Program-made: the position numbers and the translations under genes
The notes under the pieces: model-generated
The model's input: the letters and a program-made list of their open reading frames with translations, nothing else
Told to the model about the DNA's origin: nothing
Database searches by the model: none
NCBI RefSeq assembly: GCF_964340395.1
Contig: NC_135568.1
Location: 14,390,276 to 14,454,275 of the forward strand
Direction: 5' to 3'
From: Glandiceps talaboti
Taxonomy: Eukaryota; Hemichordata; Enteropneusta; Spengelidae
Length of the DNA: 64,000 nucleotides
Shown: piece after piece, positions 50,001 through 62,148 of the stretch
Layout of the letters: each line of letters begins with the position of its first letter
Numbering within the stretch: the first letter of the stretch is position 1

Positions 50001-50590
50001 CGACACTGATTGTAGATCGAATTTTCAAATACGCATGGGCAGATTAATTAGTACGGAGATATCACAATAACAATAGCGATCACAATTACTGTCGTTCGCA
50101 ATTATGAAAGTCTATCTACGCCAATTATAAATGTAATAGCAGCAAATAAAATATATTGACATAGTAAAACTAGGCTTGTAAAATGTGATGGGGCAATTTC
50201 ATCAATGTACTGTTAATCTCCCTGATCAGATCAGTTTAGAGTTATCACCCTCAACGGTCATTTTTTGCAAACCAGGAAATAACCTATTGCTGCGCAGAGT
50301 TGACACAATTACTGGTGCATAGAAGCAACCGCGTTCTAGTACGCTTGTTAACATCTAAAAATCATATATACCCATGTGGTTGGTGTTTTAGAATACCACA
50401 AATATATATTGCTCACAACGAGGAAAGGTAAGTCGCCATGACTTTTTTTAGAGGCCTCACTGGTCTAAATACTACCTGTATATTTACCAGAAAACTACAT
50501 AGTCGTGTCGGGCCATGTAGCGCCAATGAAAGATATAAACAAAATTTATAAGTGTAGTGTTTACATGTATTATATTCGTAAATGTACAAC
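47100..50590. other. gene-free interval with internal duplications
   Basis: Two direct duplications are visible. One pairs 47638-47815 with 47981-48175 (GCAGTTTCCAA and GATGTTGGYTGTTTTAGTT motifs). The other pairs about 48303-48400 with 50025-50110 (ATACGCATGGGCAGATTAAT) and 49625 with 50265 (AACCAGGAAATAACC). No coding exon is supported. Confidence 0.6.
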
Positions 50591-50597
50591 TATGTAG

Positions 50598-50606
50598 AGA
50601 TTTAAT
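50598..50606. repeat. left target-site duplication of the large transposon
   Basis: AGATTTAAT directly precedes the left inverted end; AGATTTAAA directly follows the right end at 63883-63891. Eight of nine bases match. Confidence 0.75.
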
Positions 50607-50906
50607 ATGGAGCGTAATCCACGTCAAAAGTCGAACTCGTCAAGTGATAAGTCAGGTACATCAAGTGACAAGTCAGGTACATCAAATGACAAGCCAGGAA
50701 CGTCAATTGACAAGTCAGGAACGTCAAGTGATAAGTCAGGTCCGTCAATTGACAAGTTAGGAACGTCAAGTGATAAGTCAGGTCCGTCAATTGACAAGTC
50801 AGGAACGTCAAGTGATAAGTCAGGTCCGTCAATTGACAAGTCAGGAACGTCAAGTGATAAGTCAGGTCCGTCAATTGACAAGTCAGGAACATCAAGTGAT
50901 AAGTCA
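50607..50906 (+). repeat. left terminal inverted repeat with 21-bp subterminal array
   Basis: A unique tip of about 32 bases is followed by about 13 units of 21 bases alternating TCAAGTGATAAGTCAGGTC and TCAATTGACAAGTCAGGAA types. Because 21 is a multiple of three, both strands stay open in several frames (for example repeated SSDKSGP), but identical structure at the other end in inverse marks this as a transposon end. Confidence 0.85.
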
Positions 50907-51381
50907 ATTTGTACGGACGTTGTATCATTTTTGGCAATTGATAATTCAATGTGGACAGTTGACAATTCATAGCGTGCAGTTAAATCAAAGCGTACGTTGA
51001 AGTTTGCACAAAGCACCCCAGCTTGCTTGGAAGTGAATACACGTCAACTGACGACTACTTTACAGAACGCATTTGGAAATCGTAATACCAATGTCTACAA
51101 AGCTAGGTATGCTCGTGACAAGTTATATGACCTAGGTCATGACCCGGAAAAAAAACATTACCCGTCTTACATCCAGTAATCATGTGTGCGCTCGCACATC
51201 TTTGCCAGTTTAGGCATTTTGCGGAATTACTTCAAAACGATGTTGAAGTAGTAGGCCGAGTTCAAAGTCGTGTATGTCTACTGTGTCAGTTGAATGCCAT
51301 AGGTATGTGTAATAACGAAGTTGTCCAACTCATTCAAGAATACCATGGCCAACGAACTGTATCATTCCACACTGATTTCAA

Positions 51382-51662
51382 GCCGACTCAGGACTATTAA
51401 CTGATGAAGAATTAGACGAGAAAATCCGTGAAATACAAAGAGATTTTCCTAACTGTGAGGTGTGGCTGTAGACGAATGATTGGTTTTCTTCGCTCGAGAA
51501 ATCTTCGTGTACAACAAAGAAGGGTTAGAGATGCCACAGAGTTGATACGCATGTTGTTCTGATATGGGCACTTGAGGTACGTTCAGTACGCAGAAGCTTG
51601 CCATATCACGTGCACTCACCTTTAGCTCTATGACACATTGATGGAAATCACAAACTTATTCG
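51382..51662 (+). pseudogene. integrase-like (rve/DDE) transposase, 5' exon fragment
   Basis: Translated pieces read LLTDEELDEKIREIQRDFPN, then after a frameshift CGCRRMIGFLRSRNLRVQQ, then HVHSPLAL(stop)HIDGNHKLIR. This is the hallmark of a transposase/integrase family in animal genomes with PLALWHIDGNHKLIRWRF; the Trp codon is TGA here. The Asp in HIDGNHK would be the first catalytic acidic residue. The exon ends at donor CG|GTAAGT (GT at 51663). Two upstream frames, 50997-51179 and 51182-51400, may be further N-terminal remnants. Confidence 0.75.
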
Positions 51663-51808
51663 GTAAGTTTTAAAATATTACTTTATTGTTTATTGTGGAA
51701 TTATTTTTGATACATAGTTTTTATGGTTTTGTTGTGTCTTGATGATGATGATGATGATGATTAATTATTATTATAAACATAGAGAGAGAAAACATACAAA
51801 CTGTGTTA

Positions 51809-51854
<46 letters not shown>

Positions 51855-52112
51855 CTCTCTTGTCCTCTTACACACTCTAACTGTTCATTTAAATATATAT
51901 ATGTATATAATTATATTTATAATATACCTTGTGATATTGCTGCGCCATGATTCACTAGAATCAGTCACGTGATAGGAAAATAGAATGACTATTTCCCTAG
52001 GGAAATAGTTCCATCAGCTATTACATGGTCACATGACCATCGCAGGTCAAAATGGCAGCTTCTGATGATGTCGTCTGCCACTGCGAGTTCACAGCAAGAG
52101 GTATATTACAAA

Positions 52113-52302
52113 ACACATATTGCTTGGCCTATATTCGGGCTATAGCACCCGTTCATTATCCCCTCATGACTGTGAGTTACCAGAATCATATGCTATTTCC
52201 CTCGCCCTTCAGCCTCAGGAAATAGCATGTGATTCTGGTAACTCACAGTCTCCTTGGTGTAATAAACTGGTGCTATAGCCCTCATGGCCAGGCAATATGT
52301 GT
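52113..52302. repeat. 190-bp near-perfect hairpin
   Basis: Left arm from ACACATATTGC to GCTATTTCC (52113-52200); right arm from GGAAATAGC to GCAATATGTGT (about 52218-52302), with a 17-base loop. The arms differ by a few substitutions and small indels. It lies in the transposase intron. A separate perfect palindrome CTATTTCCCTAGGGAAATAG sits at 51989-52008. Confidence 0.92.
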
Positions 52303-52412
52303 TCAATATATATACATATATAGTGTGTGTATGTATTATTATTATTTAATATTTAATTATTAGCATTACTGAACAGAGGTTCACTTGTGCTATAACTTAT
52401 GAGCATGGTGAA

Positions 52413-52414
<2 letters not shown>

Positions 52415-52456
<42 letters not shown>

Positions 52457-52971
52457 GACATAAAATTGAAAACTGACAGACTGATGGGCCTAGTATTTGG
52501 TGGTCAGGGTGTGTAGATTGCAAATTGTTCAAATGAAAATGGTCACAACAGAGATGTGAATTTTGGGTCAAAAAATGTGATTCATGGTGTGGGAAAATGC
52601 CTTGACCAGGCCTAGAAATGAAAGGTTAGTTATTGTTTTATTAATGTCGTTTAAATCTGTTGTGGGCTACTTAACATCTCAATGTCAATGTGTCAATGCA
52701 TAAAGTTTAACCTTGGTTTGCGGTTGCTTGGAAATTTTAGCACAGCTGAATTAAATCATAGACACTGTCTATGATTAAAACAGGTGCATTCATGCTACAG
52801 ACATGATAAATAGTCTTGCCCATGAATATCTGTCTGTCTGCCTATATGTGTGGTTGACTTAAATTTAAAGAAACTTAGAAGTCAAAAACATTGGGAAGAA
52901 TATTTTGTAGTGATGATTTTAGTCACTTGTTAGCACAACTGAACAATTGCTAGTGCTATATCATGGTGTGG

Positions 52972-53060
<89 letters not shown>
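52415..53060. repeat. (GT)n and (TGTC)n microsatellites
   Basis: GT at 52415-52452, TGTC at 52973-53013 and GT at about 53018-53060, all inside the transposase intron. A CT run lies at 51811-51850. Confidence 0.95.
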
Positions 53061-53062
<2 letters not shown>

Positions 53063-53258
53063 CTTGAATGCAAAAGCCGCCCAATTGATTGCCCTAGTAT
53101 TTACATCTATTTGCCCTAGCATTTATATCTATATCATGTATGCTAGTGGTGTTTTTGTGCAATATGTATTCTTGCTTAGCATTTATGATCCATTTTAGTG
53201 TTCCTTTACATAATTTTGAGTATTTCAATCAAGCCATTATTGTGTTATATACTTATAG

Positions 53259-53398
53259 GTGGCGTTTTATTATTCATGGAGGAATTGATGGTTACTCCAG
53301 AAAAGTCATGTTTTTAAACTGTATGGGCCAGTGGTCTTTTAGCCTTTGCAAATTCCAGTGGTACAGTTGGAAGGGAGGTCTTCCTATCCACAGAACAA
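53259..53398 (+). pseudogene. integrase-like transposase, second exon fragment
   Basis: After the acceptor TATACTTATAG the sequence reads WRFIIHGGIDGYSRKVMFLNC. It joins in phase to the previous exon (CG|G restores Arg) to give the family motif across the splice. Beyond FLNC the frame is lost, although a neighbouring frame retains NSSGTVGREVFL, a weak match to the family. Ends at donor GTAAGT (53399). Confidence 0.75.
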
Positions 53399-53477
53399 GT
53401 AAGTATAAATATATCTATACAACCCTGTTAGTGTTAGTGTGTTAATAAGACTACTTTGGGAAACTGACAAAACATAC

Positions 53478-54352
53478 CTAATACAGGGTTGTAGACATAA
53501 TTGTATTAGCCCTGTGGTGGTATAGCCACACATATATCCTGTACAGGGTTGTGGACATGACTGTATTAGCCATGTGGTGGTATAGCCACACACATATCTA
53601 GTACATATTTGTAGACATAACTGTATTAGCCATGTGGTGGTATAGCCACACACATACCTAGTATAGATTTGTAGACATAACTGTATTAGCGATGTGGTGG
53701 TATAGCCACACACATACCTAGTACAGAGTTGTAGACATAACTGTATTAGCCCTGTGGTGGTATAGCCACACATATATCCTGTACAGGGTTGTGGACATGA
53801 CTGTATTAGCCCTTTGGTGGTATAGCCACACACATACCTAGTACAGATTTGTAGACATAACTGTATTAGCGATGTGGTGGTATAGCCACACACATACCTA
53901 GTACAGAGTTGTAGACATAACTGTATTAGCCCTTTGGTGGTATAGCCACACACATACCTAATACAGGGTTGTAGACATAACTGTATTAGCCCTGTGGTGG
54001 TATAGCCACACATATATCCTGTACAGGGTTGTGGACATGACTGTATTAGCCATGTGGTGGTATAGCCACACACATACCTAGTACAGATTTGTAGACATAA
54101 CTGTATTAGCCATGTGGTGGTATAGCCACACACATACCTAGTACAGATTTGTAGACATAACTGTATTAGCGATGTGGTGGTATAGCCACACACATACCTA
54201 GTACAGATTTGTAGACATAACTGTATTAGCCCTGTGGTGGTATAGCCACACACATACCTAGTACAGAGTTGTAGACATAACTGTATTAGCCCTTTGGTGG
54301 TATAGCCACACACATACCTAATACAGGGTTGTAGACATAACTGTATTAGCCC
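53478..54352. repeat. 60-bp tandem satellite, about 14.5 units
   Basis: Units contain TATAGCCACACACATACCTA, GTACAGATTTGTAGACATAA and CTGTATTAGCCATGTGGTGG in register every 60 bases with few differences. The 60-bp period keeps a 345-residue minus frame open (20-residue repeat RYVCGYTTTGLIQLCLQ), which I treat as a by-product. Confidence 0.97.
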
Positions 54353-55087
54353 ATAGTTGTTGTAGCAGCTTTGGATAACATATCCCAATAACTGCTTTGG
54401 TGTGCACAAGACTTGAGACATACTTTAATTCAACCTGTTTAGCAACTTGTATTTCAACAAAACATACATGCATCTATGGTTCAGAGATGTGTATAACAGT
54501 CTATGCATAGAGATGAAATGCATATCTGTGTAGTAGGTATACTTTTGACAACCATGTGGAAGAGCAGTAGCAAAACATACCCTGCAACATGGACATGATA
54601 TACAATGTTCCTATGTAATATTGCATATGTTAGTTGGCATAACATTTAATCCTGCATGTATTTCAATCTCACATATTATTCCTTCAAAATGTTCCTAGAT
54701 ACTCACACCTACTTTTCTGTCACAGTCTCAGTTTGCTAATTAAGTATTGAAATATAGATTGTATGTGTGATGGAATTCAATTGTTTTGCCTCAATACTTC
54801 ATGATGTGCAGAAATCTTTATTAATTCTTTATTTGCAACACTTCTGTGTCATATATCCAGTGAGTTGTTTTACTATAATTGTTTTATTATTTTTGATAAG
54901 TATGTAGTATTGACATTCATATACAGTACCGTCCTACATACATATGGACAGAACAACACCTATTGGCAGGGTTGTATTATTGAAACTATTAACTTAATTT
55001 TCTTCTATTTAGACCAAATTCTTTTGCAACAGTAAGTTTGGCAAAGTCAGGTTTCCATTATCTCATTTTCAATTTTCATTTGACAGG

Positions 55088-55290
55088 ATTTGGAATATGG
55101 TGTTGATTGGGAAGGCCCAACTCTAACAAATGTACCAGAACTTGTAAGTGTAACAATTCCTGATGTGACAATACCACTTGAAGAGGAGAAATATAGAGAA
55201 TTGTGCATGTTGATCGACCCACTTGCAGAATCATCAAGTAATGGGATTGATATATATGTAGTTAACATAGTTAACTCTTTCCTGTCATGA
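55088..55290 (+). pseudogene. integrase-like transposase, C-terminal exon fragment
   Basis: After the acceptor TCATTTGACAG the frame reads DLEYGVDWEGPTL and then VTIPDVTIPLEEEKYRELC and LIDPLAESSSNGIDIYV to a stop. The EYGVDWxGP and IDPL...GxxxY pattern is that of the C-terminal end of the same transposase family. The middle of the gene, with the other catalytic residues, is not found in between. Confidence 0.6.
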
Positions 55291-56667
55291 TAAAGTACCA
55301 ATGGTTGAATATTGGTTACAAATTAATGGAGTATTCAAAAAGGTCAAGGTCATGTTATGTTTGATGTCAAGACACTGACTGAAGGACAACAAAAAGACAG
55401 GGAAATATGAATATATTATTGTATTCAGCTGTCTGATACAGTAATGGAACGAAGTGGTAACTCTTGAACAATCACGAAAAGTGTTGTGTGCAATTCTTAT
55501 TGACCTATATTCTGTCCAACCTTATCAATGATTATGCACAACTCTCAGGCAAAAATATTGCTTTCAGTATTTCAGCCAAAAAAGTGGATTCAGATCCTTA
55601 TGTGTCGTTACTCTCATAGGGCACCTAGGGGGCTTACCTTACGACATTCAATGCAGCAGAAGATCTGTGCAGGTTTATCGCGCAGTCATTGTGATATGAT
55701 CCTATATCGATCTAGATATTCATAGAATTTGATGCTTTTGGGGGGTTTGGACTGACGTCAGGTCTATAGATGGCTTTGACAGTGATATAGTACCACGGAT
55801 AGTAATTGTACTTTGTGATAGTGCTGTCATGTCATTTATTGTGAACATGTAACATTATTTTAACAAAAATGTATCATGGTATACACGTATATTTTAATAA
55901 AATGAATAAACATTTCATGATGACCAAGTATAACTTGCAGATGTATGTATGTTTTGATTTCATAGTGCAAGCTTTGGAGTACATGTAATGTTTTCATTCC
56001 CTGTAAGTCAGTATCCTAAAATTATTATGACAGTACAGGACACAAGAATTTTCTGAGAACATTTTTATTATAAGTAAGCTCAAAATTTCTCAAAACTTCT
56101 CAAAAAACTAAATACTTTTTGAAAGGACTTACTGAAATTAACCTATTAAATGCATCAAAGTTAAGGCTAATTTTGTCCCAACTATCTAACTGATTAAAGT
56201 CTTTGACAAGTAACTCATCATCAGAAGTTGTCACCTCAATCATAAGTTTTCACACCTGTTCTAAAACAAAGTGCAATGATATAATTTTTAGCAGCATATG
56301 AATCGACTCTCTGGACTTCTTAATGTAGAACCGAAGCAGTAACCCTTTGTTGTTTCCAAGATATTGTCACTTAGCCCCTAAATCTAATCTGTAATCAGTG
56401 TAGTGAGAAGCATTAGAGAGGATTGATGACATCAAAAATGGAAAGATACTTCAGGTTTATGCAATACATTGAATTGGAGAAAACACAACTAAATTTCTAA
56501 GGTTACATTGATCATAGGTAGACACTGGATTGAGTTTTGTGTGTTGTAGAGAAAAAAAGATAATGTTAGAAATTATGAAAACAACTAATGCAATCCTCTT
56601 GCAATCTATGTTTCTAAAAATGATGCAAAATTACATTTCTGGCAACTTACTACCTACTGTGATTAAA

Positions 56668-57010
56668 CTTACACCAGTCCAGTGAATACACTATTTCTGG
56701 TAACTTAGTACAACTGTGGTTAAACTTACACCAGTCCAGTGAATACACTATTTCTGGTAACTTAGTACAACTGTGGTTAAACTTACATCAGTCCAGTGAA
56801 TACACTATTTCTGGTAACTTAGTACAACTGTGGTTAAACTTACACCAGTCCAGTGAATACACTATTTCTGGTAACTTAGTACAACTGTGGTTAAACTTAC
56901 ACCAGTCCAGTGAATACACTATTTCTGGTAACTTAGTACAACTGTGGTTAAACTTACACCAGTCCAGTGAATACACTATTTCTGGTAACTTACTACAACT
57001 GTGATTAAAG
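56668..57010. repeat. 57-bp tandem repeat, about 6 units
   Basis: Units contain AAACTTACACCAGTCCAGTG and ACACTATTTCTGGTAACTTA. The central copies are almost identical, the outer ones degenerate. Confidence 0.95.
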
Positions 57011-57133
57011 TTGCACCCGTGAATATTTAAAGAATTTTACCACAAAATGAGGCATATTTTTAATCAGCACCTTACTAGCATTCTTTGCATGTGTATGTTG
57101 TCTGAAAATCATCTTAACATATTAATTCCACAG

Positions 57134-57406
57134 CTGAAAAGTAGATCAAGAAAATATGTGTTAATACCACCCAAAACCTACACATTGGAATGTGACAGTT
57201 GTATCAAAGGAGTTTTTCAAAGTTTGGTAAGACTCATGGCTGACATGAAGCTGCACTTCCTTGGTACAAACACCAGGGTCTGGCAATGTAGATATTGGTA
57301 TGCTACTGAACCATATGAAAATTTTCCAGGGCATATTCCTGTCGCCTGTTATACACTGCAAAACATCATGGATAGAGGGTTTGGTATCTGGGAAAAAAGA
57401 GAATAA
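57134..57406 (+). CDS. unidentified exon-like frame (90 residues)
   Basis: Follows the acceptor TATTAATTCCACAG at 57133 in frame and runs LKSRSRKYVLIPPKTYTLEC to FGIWEKRE and a stop. Residue use (CDSCIKGVFQSLVRLMADMK, TRVWQCRYWYATEP) looks protein-like. No family is recognised. It may be the last exon of a plus-strand gene carried by the transposon; the partner exons are not found. Confidence 0.35.
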   Translation: MKSRSRKYVLIPPKTYTLECDSCIKGVFQSLVRLMADMKLHFLGTNTRVWQCRYWYATEPYENFPGHIPVACYTLQNIMDRGFGIWEKRE

Positions 57407-57609
57407 AATATATTATATGCAACAGTTTTTTATGATATGTTAACTAATTTCTGAATAAACTAGCTCTCTTAGTCCTTACGGTTGCCCACAATTAACCAAT
57501 ACTCCATGATTATGTTAAGTCTGGCTATATTGGTACTTAACCTATGCTATTTCAGAACCCATTACCTTCCAGGAAGGAGCATATGAGCCCATATAGCCAT
57601 TGGTCCTTA

Positions 57610-57805
57610 CTAGTTGAAGGGTGATGATGTGTAATGACAATGACATAAGTGTATGTTCATCATAGAAGCATGGCGATTCAAACGCAAGTTTTCTTCTTCC
57701 ACTTTAGAATCTGAAACAGGCATGTTTTGAACTAATGACTTGACATATCCTTCTTCAGTTAAACCGGATCTGACAGAATGATCAAAATTTGAATAAACTG
57801 GAGAT
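57610..57805 (-). CDS. unidentified exon-like frame, minus strand
   Basis: On the minus strand an acceptor-like CTTTACATCTCCAG precedes VYSNFDHSVRSGLTEEGYV and KSLVQNMPVSDSKVEEENLR, ending in a stop at 57610. It could be a terminal exon of the minus-strand zinc-finger gene that starts at 63335, but the join is not shown. Confidence 0.2.
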
Positions 57806-58202
57806 GTAAAGGTTATTTGTTCAAAGCATGTCTGTATTTCAATCAAAGTTGTCAAAGAGAACTTGTGTTTGTGAATAATATACATTTGTACCTGATATAT
57901 GAGCCAATGACCCAATTACTGTATCAAAAGCAAAAAATGACATTAAGTTTGGACTCACAAGTCTTCATCAAAAATGCACTCCCTCACATGCTTTACTTCT
58001 ATCATGATTTTAAATGACATTAGTAATAAATAGGAAAAAATTTTAATAAATTTTATATGTATTATAAAAGTGTCTGCGACATGCGGGATAGGACTGGATT
58101 TAGATAATTGACCCATTTGGCCAAGGTCAAAGGTCAGGGTCTCCAATGAAAGTTTACACCTAATAATTTAGGGATAGACACTATAATGTAGTCTCTATGT
58201 AT

Positions 58203-58438
58203 TCAAGTTTTCGAGTTATGCCATAAATAGTCATTGTTAACAACAAACATGGCTGGCATGCCACTTGGACACTTGTGTATGTTGTGAACTGAAGTGACTT
58301 GCACATGTCCCATATGACAAGTCATCTTTGCGCCTGGCTTAAAAGTAACTGGATATTGCATGTCTGAGAAATGCATTATGGACGGACTAACAGACCCACT
58401 GTAATAATCAATTAAACTGAGCTCTTTTTTTCGCAACT
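58203..58438 (-). CDS. unidentified exon-like frame, minus strand
   Basis: Reads KELSLIDYYSGSVSPSIMHF, MQYPVTFKPGAKMTCHMGHV and MPAMFVVNNDYLWHNSKT to a stop. Composition is protein-like and not repeat-derived. No family is recognised; candidate exon of the minus-strand transposon gene beyond the 35-bp satellite. Confidence 0.25.
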
Positions 58439-58571
58439 GCATGCTTTGAGGCAAGAAGTAGTGAATTTATTATTCATCTATCATAAATGTACTTCTACTT
58501 AGGCCCTTGAGGCAACTCAAGACAAATGCTTGGTGAGTGAATGTGAAACAAGTTTCAAACTGGTATTATAA

Positions 58572-61500
58572 CTCATGCTATACAGCAGTACTATTATGTA
58601 TGGTACTCTGTATGGTACAGCTGTACTACTATTATGTATGGTACTCTGTATGGTACAGCTGTACTACTATGTATAGTACTATGTATGGTACAGCTGTACT
58701 ATTATGTATAGTACTCTGTATGGTACAGCTGTACTACTATGTATGGTACTCTGTATGGTACAGCTGTACTACTATGTATGGTACTCTGTATGGTACAGCT
58801 GTACTACTATGTATGGTACTCTGTATGGTACAGCTGTACTACTATGTATGGTACTCTGTATGGTACAGCTGTACTACTATGTATGGTACTCTGTATGGTA
58901 CAGCTGTACTATTATGTATGGTACTCTGTATGGTACAGCTGTACTACTATGTATGGTACTCTGTATGGTACAGCTGTACTATTATGTATGGTACTCTGTA
59001 TGGTACAGCTGTACTACTATGTATGGTACTCTGTATGGTACAGCTGTACTACTATGTATAGTACTCTGTATGGTACAGCTGTACTACTATGTATGGTACT
59101 CTGTATGGTACAGCTGTACTACTATGTATGGTACTCTGTATGGTACAGCTGTACTACTATGTATGGTACTCTGTATGGTACAGCTGTACTACTATGTATG
59201 GTACTCTGTATGGTACAGCTGTACTATTATGTATGGTACTCTGTATGGTACAGTTGTATCATTATAGTACTATATGTATGGTACAGCTGTACTACTATTA
59301 TAGTACTATGTATGGTACAGCTGTACTACTATGTATGGTACTCTGTATGGTACAGCTGTACTACTATGTATGGTACTCTGTATGGTACAGCTGTACTATT
59401 ATGTATGGTACTCTGTATGGTACAGCTGTACTACTATGTATGGTACTCTGTATGGTACAGCTGTACTACTATGTATGGTACTCTGTATGGTACAGCTGTA
59501 CTACTATGTATGGTACTCTGTATGGTACAGCTGTACTACTATGTATAGTACTCTGTATGGTACAGCTGTACTACTATGTATGGTACTCTGTATGGTACAG
59601 CTGTACTACTATGTATGGTACTCTGTATGGTACAGCTGTACTACTATGTATGGTACTCTGTATGGTACAGCTGTACTACTATGTATGGTACTCTGTATGG
59701 TACAGCTGTACTACTATGTATGGTACTATGTATGGTACAGCTGTATTATTATGTATGGTACTCTGTATGGTACAGCTGTACTACTATGTATGGTACTCTG
59801 TATGGTACAGCTGTACTACTATGTATGGTACTCTGTATGGTACAGCTGTACTATTATGTATGGTACTCTGTATGGTACAGCTGTACTACTATGTATGGTA
59901 CTCTGTATGGTACAGCTGTACTACTATGTATGGTACTCTGTATGGTACAGTTGTATTATTATAGTACTATGTATGGTACAGCTGTACTACTATTACAGTA
60001 CTATGTATGGTACAGCTGTACTACTATTATAGTACTATGTATGGTACAGCTGTACTACTATGTATACTAGTAGTACTATGTATGGTACAGCTGTACTACT
60101 ATGTATACTAGTAGTACTATGTATGGTACAGCTGTACTACTATTATAGTACTATGTATGGTACAGCTGTACTACTATGTATACTAGTAGTACTATGTATG
60201 GTACAGCTGTACTACTATTATAGTACTATGTATGGTACAGCTGTACTACTATGTATACTAGTAGTACTATGTATGGTACAGCTGTACTATTATAGTACTA
60301 TGCATGGTACAGCTGTACTACTATTATAGTACTATGTATGGTACAGCTGTACTACTATGTATACTAGTAGTACTATGTATGGTACAGCTGTACTACTATG
60401 TATACTAGTAGTACTATGTATGGTACAGCTGTACTACTATTATAGTACTATGTATGGTACAGCTGTACTACTATTATGTCTAGTACTATGTATGGTACAG
60501 CTGTACTACTATGTATACTAGTAGTACTATGTATGGTACAGCTGTACTATTATAGTACTATGCATGGTACAGCTGTACTACTATGTATACTAGTAGTACT
60601 ATGTATGGTACAGCTGTACTACTATGTATACTAGTAGTACTATGTATGGTACAGCTGTACTACTATTATAGTACTATGTATGGTACAGCTGTACTACTAT
60701 TATGTCTAGTACTATGTATGGTACAGCTGTACTACTATGTATACTAGTAGTACTATGTATGGTACAGCTGTACTATTATAGTACTGTGCATGGTACAGCT
60801 GTACTACTATTATGTCTAGTACTATGTATGGTACAGCTGTACTACTATGTATACTAGTAGTACTATGTATGGTACAGCTGTACTATTATAGTACTATGCA
60901 TGGTACAGCTGTACTACTATGTATACTAGTAGTACTATGTATGGTACAGCTGTACTACTATGTCTAGTACTATGTATGGTAAAGCTGTACTACTATTATG
61001 TCTAGTACTATGTATGGTACAGCTGTACTACTATGTATACTAGTAGTACTATGTATGGTACAGCTGTACTACTATGTATACTAGTAGTACTATGCATGGT
61101 ACAGCTGTACTACTATGTCTAGTACTATGTATGGTACAGCTGTACTACTATGTCTAGTACTATGTATGGTACAGCTGTACTATTATAGTACTATGTATGG
61201 TACAGCTGTACTACTATGTCTAGTACTATGTATGGTAAAGCTGTACTACTATTATGTCTAGTACTATGTATGGTACAGCTGTACTACTATGTATACTAGT
61301 AGTACTATGTATGGTACAGCTGTACTATTATAGTACTATGCATGGTACAGCTGTACTACTATGTCTAGTACTATGTATGGTACAGCTGTACTATTATAGT
61401 ACTATGCATGGTACAGCTGTACTACTATGTCTAGTACTATGTATGGTACAGCTGTACTACTATGTATACTAGTAGTACTATGTATGGTACAGCTGTACTA

Positions 61501-62085
61501 CTATTATAGTACTATGTATGGTACAGCTGTACTACTATGTCTAGTACTATGTATGGTACAGCTGTACTACTATGTATACTAGTAGTACTATGTATGGTAC
61601 AGCTGTACTACTATGTATACTAGTAGTACTATGTATGGTACAGCTGTACTATTATAGTACTATGCATGGTACAGCTGTACTATTATGTCTAGTACTATGT
61701 ATGGTACAGCTGTACTACTATGTATACTAGTAGTACTATGTATGGTACAGCTGTACTACTATGTCTAGTACTATGTATGGTACAGCTGTACTACTATGTC
61801 TAGTACTATGTATGGTACAGCTGTACTACTATTATAGTACTCTGTATGGTACAGCTGTACTACTATGTATAGTACTATGTATGGTACAGCTGTACTACTA
61901 TTATAGTACTATGTATGGTACAGCTGTACTACTATTATAGTACTATGTATGGTACAGCTGTACTATTATAGTACTATGCATGGTACAGCTGTACTACTAT
62001 GTATACTAGTAGTACTATGTATGGTACAGCTGTACTACTATGTCTAGTACTATGTATGGTACAGCTGTATTACTATTAATGTATA
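58572..62085. repeat. 35-bp minisatellite array, about 3.5 kb, two domains
   Basis: From 58572 to about 59945 nearly uniform 35-bp units (TATGGTACTCTGTATGGTAC plus AGCTGTACTACTATG) repeat almost without change. From about 59945 to 62085 the units are mixed and shorter or longer, adding TACTAGTAGTACTATG and TATTATAGTACTATG versions. Each unit has the self-complementary GTACAGCTGTAC. All plus frames stay open across long stretches because 35 is not a multiple of three but no unit carries a stop in any frame. It would lie inside an intron of the minus-strand gene. Confidence 0.98.
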
Positions 62086-62148
62086 GTACCCAAATAACAT
62101 TAAAGGTGACAAAAAACATGAAACCAACAGCTTAAATTCATACAGTAC

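Noticed and set aside
50607-50972. 122-residue frame MERNPRQKS with SDKSGTS repeats, and the longer version at 63319-63882 on the minus strand
   Set aside because: Both coincide with the inverted transposon ends; the 21-bp unit keeps several frames open on both strands. Homology begins exactly at the ATG because the element begins there.
53478-54352. Regular repeat array resembling CRISPR
   Set aside because: Units are contiguous 60-bp copies with no unique spacers, in an intron-bearing animal genome.
53384-54421. 345-residue minus frame with a 20-residue repeat
   Set aside because: Explained by the 60-bp satellite, whose period is a multiple of three.
58537-60329. Long plus-strand frames of 160-290 residues (MYGTLYGTAVLLCMVLCMVQ type)
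   Set aside because: Products of the 35-bp minisatellite, present in all three frames; no codon bias or start context.
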